DNA of 64,000 nt, taken from NCBI RefSeq assembly GCF_003003095.1, contig NZ_PVTT01000002.1, positions 248,001 to 312,000 of the forward strand, read 5' to 3'. A model generated the notes under the pieces. That model did no database searches, was not told where the DNA came from, and saw only the letters and a program-made list of their open reading frames with translations. Position 1 is the first letter of the stretch, and every line of letters begins with the position of its first letter. This DNA is from Hasllibacter halocynthiae (GTDB lineage Bacteria; Pseudomonadota; Alphaproteobacteria; Rhodobacterales; Rhodobacteraceae). Below, one piece after another: positions 9,609-17,360 of this stretch. Made by a program: the position numbers and the translations under genes.

Positions 9609-9627
9609 TGGGGGTGACCGACCCCCA
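9609..9627. repeat. Short hairpin downstream of rmd, at or next to the IS end
   Basis: A 7-base stem (TGGGGGT / ACCCCCA) with a 5-base loop. It could terminate rmd, or be formed by the outer end of the IS element: an IS3-like terminus beginning TGACCGACCCCCATC would start at 9615. No T-run follows on either strand. Confidence 0.35.
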
Positions 9628-9661
9628 TCAGGTGGTCCGGTTGTAATGTTAGATCATGGGC

Positions 9662-9728
9662 CCTCCTGCGCCATGGGTGACGGGAGGCGGAGCGTGGCGG
9701 AGCCGGACGGCGGCCATGGCGCAGGAGG
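9662..9728. repeat. 15-bp perfect inverted repeat with 37-bp spacer
   Basis: CCTCCTGCGCCATGG at 9662-9676 is matched by its exact reverse complement at 9714-9728. It lies in the non-coding 3' part of the IS remnant. It may be a structural element of the IS or a leftover of local duplication; no function is assigned. Confidence 0.6.
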
Positions 9729-9784
9729 TGGTCCCGCTTGTCTGAACAGCGTGATGTCCGTTGTTAAGTGGATTTCCGCGCTGA

Positions 9785-10350
9785 TTATGCCGCGGCCGGG
9801 ATCGGCCTTGGCGGGTTGAAGTATGCTTGGTCGGCGTTTGCCCGCCATGTGCCGAATGCGGGCGCGTCCCGTTGTAGAAGGTCAGGTATCGCCCGATAGA
9901 CGCCCTGGCCTCGGATACGCTGTCATAGGCGCGCAGGTGGATTTCCTCGTACTTCACCGACCGCCAAAGCCGCTCGACGAAGACGTTGTCGCGCCACGCC
10001 CCCCTGCCGTCCATGCTGATCTGGATGCCGGCATCGTGGAGCACAGAGGTGAAGGCCGTGCCGGTGAACTGGCTACCCTGCTGAGTATTGCAGATGTCCG
10101 GCTTGCCGTGCAGGGCCAGCGCCTCCTCGAGGGCCGCCACGTAAAGGTCTGCCGTCATCGTGATCGAGACCCGTCAGGACGGGACCCGTCGGCTGTACCA
10201 GTCGATCACCGCGGCAAGGTAGACGAAGCCCCGGGACATCGGGATATAGGTGATGTCCATCGCCCAAACTTGGTCGGGCCGGGTGATCTCCAGCTTGCGA
10301 GGGATCCTTGGGTTGTTTTGTGTGGCTGGGCTATGTGCCGTTGGGGTTCG
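9785..10350 (-). pseudogene. IS3-family transposase (OrfB) fragment, multiply disabled
   Basis: Similarity to IS3 OrfB integrases runs from ITRPDQVWAMDITYIPM through VERLWRSVKYEEIHLRAY to a natural-looking end AYFNPPRPIPAAA. There are four independent lesions. The 5' half is missing. An in-frame TGA at 10174-10176 sits where the family has the Trp of SWRVS. The second catalytic Asp of NTDQGSQFT is Gln (NTQQGSQFT). A one-base deletion near 9830 shifts the C-terminal 13 codons (TPDQAYF expected; TPTKHTS in the uncorrected frame). The first Asp (MDITY) and the Glu (FVERLW) are kept. It is dead. Confidence 0.85.
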
Positions 10351-10422
10351 CTCATGCGGACAGCTTGGTCGTGTGATCCGCCCGTAACTCGAACGCGTCC
10401 CGTCTGGCGTGGCGGTAGGAAT

Positions 10423-10629
10423 CTCGACGGCGTGCCTGTCCTCCTCGGCTGCCACGAACGCGACCCGCACATCCCCCTCGCCCGCGTCCACCGCAGCGCC
10501 GAGGTGCTCGGCGCCATGGGCGCTGCGGTGGACGTTCACGTCATCCCCGGCGCGGGCCACGGCATCGTCGCCGAGGAGGTCGTCTGGCTGCGCCGCCACC
10601 TGAACCAAAGCCAAGGAGAGACCCCATGA
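10423..10629 (+). pseudogene. C-terminal fragment of a carboxylesterase/phospholipase (alpha/beta hydrolase)
   Basis: The last ~68 codons read DGVPVLLGCHERDPHIPLA and end with the catalytic-His region IPGAGHGIVAEEV, typical of the dienelactone hydrolase/phospholipase-carboxylesterase family. The nucleophile region is missing: upstream sequence is the IS remnant. The TGA overlaps the ATG of the pirin gene (ATGA), showing that the intact gene was the first cistron of the pirin-kef operon before truncation. A long open frame continues upstream through IS sequence but is not a real N-terminus. Confidence 0.7.
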
Positions 10630-11602
10630 GCTGGAGCCCCTGTCCCGACCCCGTCCCCGGCGACCGCGCGGGCACGGACGCCGTCGAGACGCTGATCGTC
10701 CCCCGCGCGGTCGACCTGGGCGAAATGGAGGTGCGCCGCGCCCTGCCCTCGAAGAAGCGCCAGATGGTAGGCCCCTTCATCTTCTTCGATCAGATGGGCC
10801 CCGCCGAGTTCCTGACCGACCAGGGCATCGACGTGCGCCCGCACCCGCACATCAACCTCGCGACGCTGACCTATCTCTTCGAGGGCCAAATCCATCACCG
10901 CGACAGCCTTGGCACGGACGTGCCGATCGAGCCGGGCGCGGTGAACTGGATGAAGGCCGGCCGCGGGATCGTGCATTCCGAGCGCACCGCGCCCGAGCGG
11001 CTGCGCACGGGCCAGAAGCTCTTCGGCATCCAGACCTGGATGGCCCTGCCCGAGAAGGACGAGGAGACCGACCCAGCCTTCATGCATCACGGCAAGGCCG
11101 AACTGCCCGTCGTCGACACGGACGGCATCGAGGCGCGTCTGATCGCCGGGTCGGCCTTCGGCGCGACCTCGCCCCTCGTGACCTCCTCGGACACGCTCTA
11201 CGCCGACGTTCGGCTCGCCCCTGGCGCGCAGGCCCCGATCGAGCCCCATGCGGACGAGCCGCGCTCTACACCATCGCCGGCAAGATTGAGATCGCCCGCG
11301 ACGTGTTCGAGCCCGGCCAATTGCTGGTGCTGCGCCCCGACGACCAGATCGTGGTCCGCAGCGTGGACGACGGCACCGGGGACCACGCGCGCTTCATGCT
11401 CTTCGGCGGGGCGCCGATGGAGGGACCGCGCTACATCTGGTGGAACTTCGTCTCCTCCAGGCAGGAGCGGATCGACCAGGCCAAGGAGGAGTGGGCCAAG
11501 GGCCGCTTCGAGACCGTGCCGGGCGACGAGGAGGAATTCATCCCCCTCCCCGAGGACGGCCGCGAGGTGCAGCGCGCGGAAGGCGGAGTCCACTACCCGT
11601 GA
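10626..11602 (+). pseudogene. Pirin family protein, single frameshift
   Basis: A cupin protein of about 325 residues once the frame is repaired. The N-terminal pirin domain shows the metal-site region VRPHPHINLATLTYLFEG and DSLGTDVPIEPGAVNWM, with GRGIVHSER following. The frame then breaks: after DE at 11253-11258 one base is missing and the sequence resumes at 11261 as ALYTIAGKIEIARDVFEPG, continuing to a normal C-terminus VHYP. Without repair, translation would run on in a long non-homologous frame. It could be a real mutation or a sequence error; the adjacent esterase and IS lesions make a real mutation plausible. Pirins are metal-dependent, some with quercetinase activity. It overlaps the next gene (GTGA). 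Confidence 0.85.
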
Positions 11603-13461
11603 GACGCGCCGTCCTGCCGGCCGCGCTCCTCGCGGCCGGTCCTGCCTTTGCCGCCGAGGGCCCCGCGATCTTCGGCCTCGTCGGCCTGGAGATCGGCTTC
11701 CTGGCCGCGCTGGCGCTCATCGCGCTCGCGTGCCTCTTCGTGCCCGTCTCGCGGGCGCTCGGACTCGGCACGGTCATCGGCTATCTCGCCGCCGGCATCG
11801 TCGCGGGGTTCGGCCTGTCGCTCTCGTTCACGAACGATCCCCTAGAGCTACTGCACTTCGCCGAGTTCGGCGTCGTCCTCTTCCTCTTCGTCATCGGACT
11901 GGAGTTCCGCCCCGCGCGGCTCTGGGCCATGCGCGGCGCGATCTTCGGGCGCGGCCTCACCCAAGTCATGATCTGCGCGGCCTTCCTCTGCGCCGCCGCC
12001 CTCCTCTATGGCTTGGACTGGCGCGCCGCGCTAATCGTCGGCCTCGGCCTCGCGCTCTCCTCCACGGCCCTCGTGATGCGCCAGATCGACGAGAGCGGCG
12101 AGCGCAACACCCCGTTCGGCAAGACCGTGATCTCCGTCCTCCTCTTCGAGGATCTGGCCATCGTGCCGTTCCTGCTGCTGGTCGCGCTCCTCGCGCCCAC
12201 GGGCGGCGAGGCGTCGCTCGCCGCCAGCGCGGGCGCCTTCGCCATCGGCGCCGCCGCCATCGTCGCGCTCATCCTGATCGGGCACTACGTTCTCGATCCG
12301 ATGTTTCGCGTCATCGCGCGCACCCGCACGCCCGAGTTGATGACCGCCGCCGCGCTCGGCGTCGTGATCTTCGCCGCGCTCATCATGGCCTCGGTGGGCC
12401 TGTCCTACGCGATGGGCGCCTTCATCGCCGGCGTGATGCTGGCCGATTCCTCCTACCGGCACGAGATCGAGGCCGATATCGAGCCGTTCCGCGGCCTCTT
12501 CCTCGGGCTGTTCTTCGTCGCCGTGGGCATGTCGCTCGACCTAGGCGCCGTCGCGGACAACTGGCTCCTCATCGCGCTCGCCGTGCCCGTCACCATCGCC
12601 CTCAAAGGCGCCGGCGCCTATGCCGTCAGCCGCCTCTTCGGCAGCCCGCACGACCTGGCGCTGCGCGTCGCCTTCGCCATGGGCCAGCACGGCGAGTTCG
12701 GCTTCGTCCTCTTCGCCGCCGCCGCCTCGGCGCTCGTGCTGCCGGCCGAGACCGCCTCCATCGTCATCGCCATCGTGACGCTCTCCATGGCCGTCTCCTC
12801 CCAATCCGAGCGCGCCTATGGCCTTGCCGCGGGCACGCGCGAGCGCGAGACGATGGAGGAGGACTTCACGGACGCGGGCGGCGCGGTCCTCGTCGTGGGA
12901 TTCGGCCGCGTCGGACAGCTCGCCGCCCAGCCGCTCCTCGCGGAGGGCACCTCCGTCACGTTTCTGGACCACGACGCGGACCGCATCCGCGATGCGCGGC
13001 GCTTCGGCACGCGCGTCCATTTCGGCGACGGGACGCGGCAGGAGGTCTTGGAGGCCGCAGGCGCCGGCACCGCGCGCGCCGTCGTGGTGGCCACGGACGA
13101 TCCCGAGACGACGCTGGCGATCGTGCGTATCCTGCGCCGGCGCCACCCGGAGGCGGCCTTGGTCGTGCGCGCGCATGACCGCATCCAAGCCGTTCGTCTC
13201 GCCGCCGAAGGCATCCACAAGGACGCCATCCTCCGCGAGACCCGCGCCTCTGCCCTCTCAATGGGCGAGCGCGCGCTGCGCGCGCTGGGCCATTCCGAGG
13301 AGGCCGCGCGCGAGGCGGCCGAGAGGGCGGACGTGCGCGATGCCGAGCGCCTCGCGGAGCAGGTCGCCCTCGCCCGCGGCAAGGAGGCCCGCGATGCGGT
13401 CATCGCGGCCATCGCCCCCGAACCCACCGCGCGCCCCGCGCGGGCCGAACTCCCCAACTGA
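11599..13461 (+). CDS. CPA2-family K+/H+ antiporter with TrkA-N domain (KefB/KefC-like)
   Basis: An inner-membrane cation/proton antiporter of 620 residues: about 12 hydrophobic segments (residues 1-410) followed by a Rossmann RCK domain. Membrane-domain signatures are AEFGVVLFLFVIGLEF, SVLLFEDLAIVPFLLL and AFIAGVMLADSSYRHEIE. The RCK domain starts at about residue 430 with VLVVGFGRVGQLAAQ and ends near ALVVRAHDRIQAVRLA. The start is the GTG at 11599, whose last bases overlap the pirin stop. KefB/C proteins protect against electrophiles through potassium efflux and often sit with quinone reductases; here an azoreductase follows 12 bases downstream, consistent with that role. Confidence 0.92.
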   Translation: MRRAVLPAALLAAGPAFAAEGPAIFGLVGLEIGFLAALALIALACLFVPVSRALGLGTVIGYLAAGIVAGFGLSLSFTNDPLELLHFAEFGVVLFLFVIGLEFRPARLWAMRGAIFGRGLTQVMICAAFLCAAALLYGLDWRAALIVGLGLALSSTALVMRQIDESGERNTPFGKTVISVLLFEDLAIVPFLLLVALLAPTGGEASLAASAGAFAIGAAAIVALILIGHYVLDPMFRVIARTRTPELMTAAALGVVIFAALIMASVGLSYAMGAFIAGVMLADSSYRHEIEADIEPFRGLFLGLFFVAVGMSLDLGAVADNWLLIALAVPVTIALKGAGAYAVSRLFGSPHDLALRVAFAMGQHGEFGFVLFAAAASALVLPAETASIVIAIVTLSMAVSSQSERAYGLAAGTRERETMEEDFTDAGGAVLVVGFGRVGQLAAQPLLAEGTSVTFLDHDADRIRDARRFGTRVHFGDGTRQEVLEAAGAGTARAVVVATDDPETTLAIVRILRRRHPEAALVVRAHDRIQAVRLAAEGIHKDAILRETRASALSMGERALRALGHSEEAAREAAERADVRDAERLAEQVALARGKEARDAVIAAIAPEPTARPARAELPN

Positions 13462-13473
13462 AGGAAGATCCCT

Positions 13474-14073
13474 ATGAACATCCTGCACATCGATTCCAGC
13501 GCCAGTGCCCATGACGCTTCCCATTCGCGCCGCCTGTCGGCGGAGATCGTCGAACGCCTGAAGGCCGCGAACCCCGATGCCGACGTGACCTATCGCGACG
13601 TGGCCGAGGCCCGCCCGCCCCATGTTGACACCACCATCCGCGAGGCGTGGTCCGAGGACGCGGGCGCGCATCTCAAGGATCTTGCCGAGCGCTCCCGCGT
13701 GATGGTCGAGGAGTTGAAGGCGGCCGACGTCGTCGTGATCGGGTCGCCGATGTACAACTTCACGGTGCCCTCGACGCTCAAGGCGTGGATCGACCACGTC
13801 GCCATCGCGAACCAGACCTTCCGCTACACCGCGAACGGCCCCGAGGGCCTGCTGGACGGACGCGCTTATCTCGCGCTGTCCTCCGGCGGCGTCTATTCGG
13901 AAGGCCCCGCCGCCTCGGCCGACCATCTCGACACCTATCTGCGCACGGTGCTTGGCTTCATGGGCATCACCGAAGTCGAGACCGTCCGCGCCGAGGGCAC
14001 CGCCCTCGCGCCGGATGCCGGACAGAAGGCCATGGAGAGGGCGCACCTGAGGATCGACGCCCTCTTCGCCTGA
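13474..14073 (+). CDS. azoR: FMN-dependent NADH:quinone/azo oxidoreductase
   Basis: A 199-residue flavodoxin-like-fold reductase that moves two electrons from NADH to quinones or azo compounds in the cytoplasm. It starts MNILHIDSSASAHDASHSR, the family's FMN-phosphate-binding N-terminus, and contains GSPMYNFTVPSTLKAWID, the hallmark of AzoR proteins, and LSSGGVYSEGPA. A purine-rich GAAGGAAG lies 5 bases or so before the ATG. It follows the Kef-type antiporter by 12 bases, and together they look like an electrophile/quinone-stress unit. Length is normal for the family. Confidence 0.93.
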   Translation: MNILHIDSSASAHDASHSRRLSAEIVERLKAANPDADVTYRDVAEARPPHVDTTIREAWSEDAGAHLKDLAERSRVMVEELKAADVVVIGSPMYNFTVPSTLKAWIDHVAIANQTFRYTANGPEGLLDGRAYLALSSGGVYSEGPAASADHLDTYLRTVLGFMGITEVETVRAEGTALAPDAGQKAMERAHLRIDALFA

Positions 14074-14126
14074 CCGGCCACCAAGCGTCCGCGCCGCGCC
14101 CTCGGCCCCCACGATGAGGAGACCCC

Positions 14127-14702
14127 ATGGCCGCCCTCGGCGACACCCCCCACCGCTACGGCCCGGTGAGCCGTGCCCTCCACTGGGGCATGGCGATCCT
14201 CTTCGCCGCGCAGTTCCTGTCGGCCGCCGCCCGCTGGGCGCTGCCGCGCGGCGACGCATGGCGGGACCTGTTCTGGAGCTACCACGTCGACCTCGGCTCG
14301 ATCCTCTTCATGCTGGTGGTGATCCGCGGCGCGTGGGGGCTGGCGAACCTGACCCGCCGCCCGCCGCACGAGGGCCTCATGGGCCGTGCTGCGGCGGCGG
14401 GTCACGCGGCGATCTACGCCCTGATGATCGTCGTGCCCGGCGCGCGCCTCGTGGCCAGCGCCGGCTCGACGCGCGGCCTGGAGGTCCTCGGCCTCACCGT
14501 CTTCCCCCCGCGCGACACCGAGATCGCCTGGATGACCGCCGTGGGGGAGTGGCACGGCGAGATGGGCTGGATCCTCGCCGCGCTGATCGCGGGCCATGTC
14601 GCCTTCGCCCTCGGATGGCACCGGATCATCCGCCGCGACGGCGTCTACGAGCGGATGACGGCTCGGGGCGGGGCGGCGGCTGAGGGGGGAGGACGCCCAT
14701 GA
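14127..14702 (+). CDS. Cytochrome b561 family protein
   Basis: A 191-residue four-helix membrane protein that carries b-type haem and shuttles electrons with the quinone pool. Candidate haem-ligand histidines are in SRALHWGMA (helix 1), SYHVDLGS (helix 2), and GEWHGEMGW and IAGHVAFAL (helices 3-4), the family pattern. A GAGGAG Shine-Dalgarno sequence precedes the ATG. The C-terminal ~20 residues after IIRRDGVYERM are Gly/Ala-rich and cytoplasmic. It is probably co-transcribed with azoR, 53 bases upstream. In related genomes such b561 genes stand next to periplasmic or Tat-exported oxidoreductases, which fits the truncated oxidase gene that follows. Confidence 0.9.
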   Translation: MAALGDTPHRYGPVSRALHWGMAILFAAQFLSAAARWALPRGDAWRDLFWSYHVDLGSILFMLVVIRGAWGLANLTRRPPHEGLMGRAAAAGHAAIYALMIVVPGARLVASAGSTRGLEVLGLTVFPPRDTEIAWMTAVGEWHGEMGWILAALIAGHVAFALGWHRIIRRDGVYERMTARGGAAAEGGGRP

Positions 14703-14773
14703 CCTAACGTTGTCCGCAGACCGACGATCCAAGGGACGCACACCGCACCACCGAACTCTTGAAAGGACACACC

Positions 14774-15066
14774 ATGACGACACGCAGAACCTTCCTCGGC
14801 AGCGCCGCCACGGCCGTTGGCACAATCTCGTTCGCCGGAGGCGCGCTGGCGCAGACCGCCGGCACGACCGGGGAGGCCGCCGCGCCGCCTGTCGCGCCCA
14901 CCTCCGCCTACGGCGCCTCGACAGCCAACGCGCCCATCGACGTGGTCAGCCTGCCGCGCCTGCGGGAGCCCTTCCGCGAGGCCGTGCCGCGCCCCGGCTA
15001 CGTCTTCGTCACCGGCGCCAAGGGCGACGAGTGGACGCTCGCGGAGAACCTGCGCGCGATGCCGCG
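14774..15066 (+). pseudogene. 5' fragment of an alpha-hydroxy-acid oxidizing protein (FMN-dependent)
   Basis: About 98 codons remain. They start MTTRRTFLGSAATAVG, a twin-arginine signal, then an Ala/Pro-rich linker, then IDVVSLPRLREPFREAVP and FVTGAKGDEWTLAENLRAM, which match the beginning of lactate/glycolate oxidase-type FMN proteins with a Tat leader. A good GAAAGGAC ribosome site precedes the ATG. At about 15060-15068 the similarity stops and the sequence becomes the middle of a Z1-domain gene in another frame. Residues for flavin binding and catalysis, which lie further on in the family, are absent, so the product would be non-functional. Confidence 0.72.
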
Positions 15067-16369
15067 CGGCGTTCGAGGAGGAGTTTCCCGAGGCGCCCGA
15101 GAACTGGGAGGACATCCTCCCCCTGCTCGACGAAGTCGTCACGCGGGCGCGCGTCTACGAGGTCAACAGCAGCTCCGGCGAGAAGCTCGACTATCCCGAC
15201 GTCAAGGATCTGCAGAACGACCAAGTGACGGCGATCGCCGTGGGCGGCTACTCCCTGTCCCGCGGCCTCACCCTCGAGGGCCTGACGGTCAGCTACTTCC
15301 TGCGCAACTCGAAGGCCTACGACACGCTCCTGCAAATGGCGCGCTGGTTCGGCTACCGCCCCCGCTACGAGGACCTCTGCCGGCTCTGGATCAAGGACGA
15401 GTCCGCGGAATGGTACGCCCACATCGCGGAGGCGAGCGAGGACCTCCGACAAGACCTCGCGGACATGGCCGCCAACGATGCCACGCCCCGGGACTTCGGC
15501 CTGCGGGTGCGCAGCCATCCTTCCGCCCTCGAAATCACCGCACGGAACAAGGCGGGGAAGGGCGAGGTCGTCAGCGTCGAAATCGGACTCCAGAAGACCC
15601 GGTTGGAGACCACGATCCTTCACGACAACGGCCCGGGCGGGGAGGCGGACCGGAACCGCGAGGCGGTGATCGCGCTGCATCGACGGCTTGAGGCCGCGAG
15701 GCTGCCAGCACAGCAGGATAAGGCGAGCCGGGTCTATGCCGACGTGCCCTCCTCGATGGTGAAGGAATTCCTGGGGAACTACCGCCCCCATGGGGACGAT
15801 GCTGGGATCCAAGTCGATCCGATCCTCCGGTACATCGACGAGCGGGAGGACGAGAACCTAGGTCACTGGGATGTCGCGTTCGTCGGGAATAGCGACTCCG
15901 GTGCCTTGGACGACACTTGGGATGCGCTCGGCTATCCTCTTCCGATGCAACGTCGGACCCCGCACTCGCGCGAAGGCGGCCGAGTCGAGGCGACGAGTCG
16001 GCGCTTTTCCTCTCGCGGGGTTGTGAAGCTCGGAATGAGCGCGGAACAGATTGGAGAGGTGGAAGCAGAGGCTAGGCGAGCCCGCAGCGATGGAAGCGAC
16101 CCAACATTTCCGACGCCCCGTATCTGGCGGGCAGAACGAGGCCGCTTCTCGTCATCCACGCCATCCGGCTTCTCGAACGGGTCCCCGGCGGAGAAGACAC
16201 TGAGCGCGTGCCCGTCTCCGGGGATCCATTGATTGCGTGGACCATCGGCTTCCCATCATCCGAGCGACCCGAGAAGACGGTGACTTACCGGGTTAATACC
16301 ACTTGGTGGCGCCAGAACCGAGACGAGGTCGACGAGGAGGTGGCCGAGGAGCTGGATCGAGATGGATGA
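15063..16369 (+). pseudogene. Z1-domain protein (defence-associated), N-terminus deleted and frameshifted
   Basis: From 15063 the sequence matches the end of the Z1 domain (PF10593), with the hallmark AVGGYSLSRGLTLEGLTVSY and LLQMARWFGYRPRYEDLC. The usual N-terminal several hundred residues are missing; instead the frame opens from the oxidase fragment. A second lesion is a one-base loss near 16110: frame 1 carries TFP and the other frame continues with DAPYLAGRTRPLLVIHAIRL and ends ERPEKTVTYRVNTTWW...DRDG at 16369. Z1 proteins occur with DNA methyltransferase, Hsp90-like ATPase, DUF4420 and AIPR genes in predicted phage-defence islands. The stop region overlaps the next gene by 8 bases, as in an intact operon. 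Confidence 0.82.
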
Positions 16370-17360
16370 GGACCCGTGGGCGGGGCTTGAGCGCTCCCCC
16401 TCTGACCAAGCCTTCAGAGGACACTTAATCTCCGCGGCTCGGCCATGGGAACTGTTCCGCGCGCTCTCCCCCGCCGGGAACCGCGTTCTGTTCATGGTCC
16501 ATGACGCGCGTTCAAGTCCCTCGGGCCGGTTGCCAGCGATCGCGGGGATCGCCCTTTCGATCCGCGAGCGCTTGCACGACGGCAAGCGGATCCTTGCCCT
16601 GAGACTGGAGGAGGGCGAATACGCCGACATCTTCGCCAAGTTCTGCGATGACATCGCGGAGACCGTCGCTGGCGCATCCACCGAGGCGCTGGCCGTGCGG
16701 GCGATCATCGACCAGGCCGCGCGCTGGCAGGCCCTTCTAAGGGGCGCCCGCCGCGAGGTGCTGGGACCGCAGGCGCAGTTGGGCCTGATCGGCGAGCTGC
16801 GGCTCCTGCTCGACACACTCGCCCCCATGACAGGCCTTCACGCGGCGGTCGGGTCGTGGCGTGGCCCGTCGGGATACCCGAAGGACTTCGAGCTGCCGGC
16901 CACGTGCATCGAGTGCAAGGCGCGGACGGCGTCGGGAAAGGGCACCGTCCGGATTACCTCCGAGGACCAGCTCACCGATGAGCCGGGCCATTCGCTCCTG
17001 CTCCATGTCTCAACATTCGCCTGCGCCGACTCCACTGTGAGCGGCGCCGTCAACCTGCACGGTGCGGTGGCGCGCGTCCGGAAGGCCGTCGACCTGACTG
17101 CAGCCTTCGCGCGGAGCAGACTGGACGAAGGCCTCGATACCGTCGGCTATGACGGGGCCCATTCATACGATTTCTGGTGGCTTCACGTCGGAACGGCTTG
17201 GCATGAGGTCCGCGACGGCTTTCCCCGGATCGTGCCTGGCATGTATCCGGAAGGCCCCTCCGGCCTCTCTTACGATCTGTCCCTCTCTTCGATCAGGGCG
17301 CATGCCGTCTCCGACGACAGGGCGGGCCAGCTGATACGCGCGGGGGGGCGGATCGCATGA
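16362..17360 (+). CDS. PD-(D/E)XK motif protein (DUF4420)
   Basis: A 332-residue protein of the family (PF14390) annotated as containing a PD-(D/E)XK nuclease-like motif. The putative catalytic set is the Glu in GLIGELRLLLD (about residue 150), the Asp in GYPKDFELP and the ECK of TCIECKARTASG (about residues 172-188). The ATG at 16362 overlaps the Z1 gene, and the stop overlaps the AIPR start (GCATGA), so the three form one tightly packed operon. This member is the only uninterrupted gene of the set. A DNA-cleaving role is inferred from the motif and the company it keeps, not shown. Confidence 0.85.
   Translation: MDEDPWAGLERSPSDQAFRGHLISAARPWELFRALSPAGNRVLFMVHDARSSPSGRLPAIAGIALSIRERLHDGKRILALRLEEGEYADIFAKFCDDIAETVAGASTEALAVRAIIDQAARWQALLRGARREVLGPQAQLGLIGELRLLLDTLAPMTGLHAAVGSWRGPSGYPKDFELPATCIECKARTASGKGTVRITSEDQLTDEPGHSLLLHVSTFACADSTVSGAVNLHGAVARVRKAVDLTAAFARSRLDEGLDTVGYDGAHSYDFWWLHVGTAWHEVRDGFPRIVPGMYPEGPSGLSYDLSLSSIRAHAVSDDRAGQLIRAGGRIA

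Larger units (their letters stand above)
9615..10350 (-). mobile_element. Remnant of an IS3-family insertion sequence
   Basis: Holds the 3' part of a DDE transposase gene on the minus strand plus about 170 bases of non-coding 3' flank with a 15-base inverted repeat (9662-9676 and 9714-9728). One possible terminus is at 9615; the other end has been lost, because transposase similarity stops near 10350 and an esterase fragment begins within about 75 bases. No target-site duplication can be recognised. The remnant separates the polysaccharide locus from the pirin operon. Confidence 0.75.

Noticed and set aside
11602-13178. Run-on of the pirin frame to 850 residues
   Set aside because: After 11259 the frame is Arg/Pro-rich without similarity, while the true pirin C-terminus and the antiporter lie in another frame.
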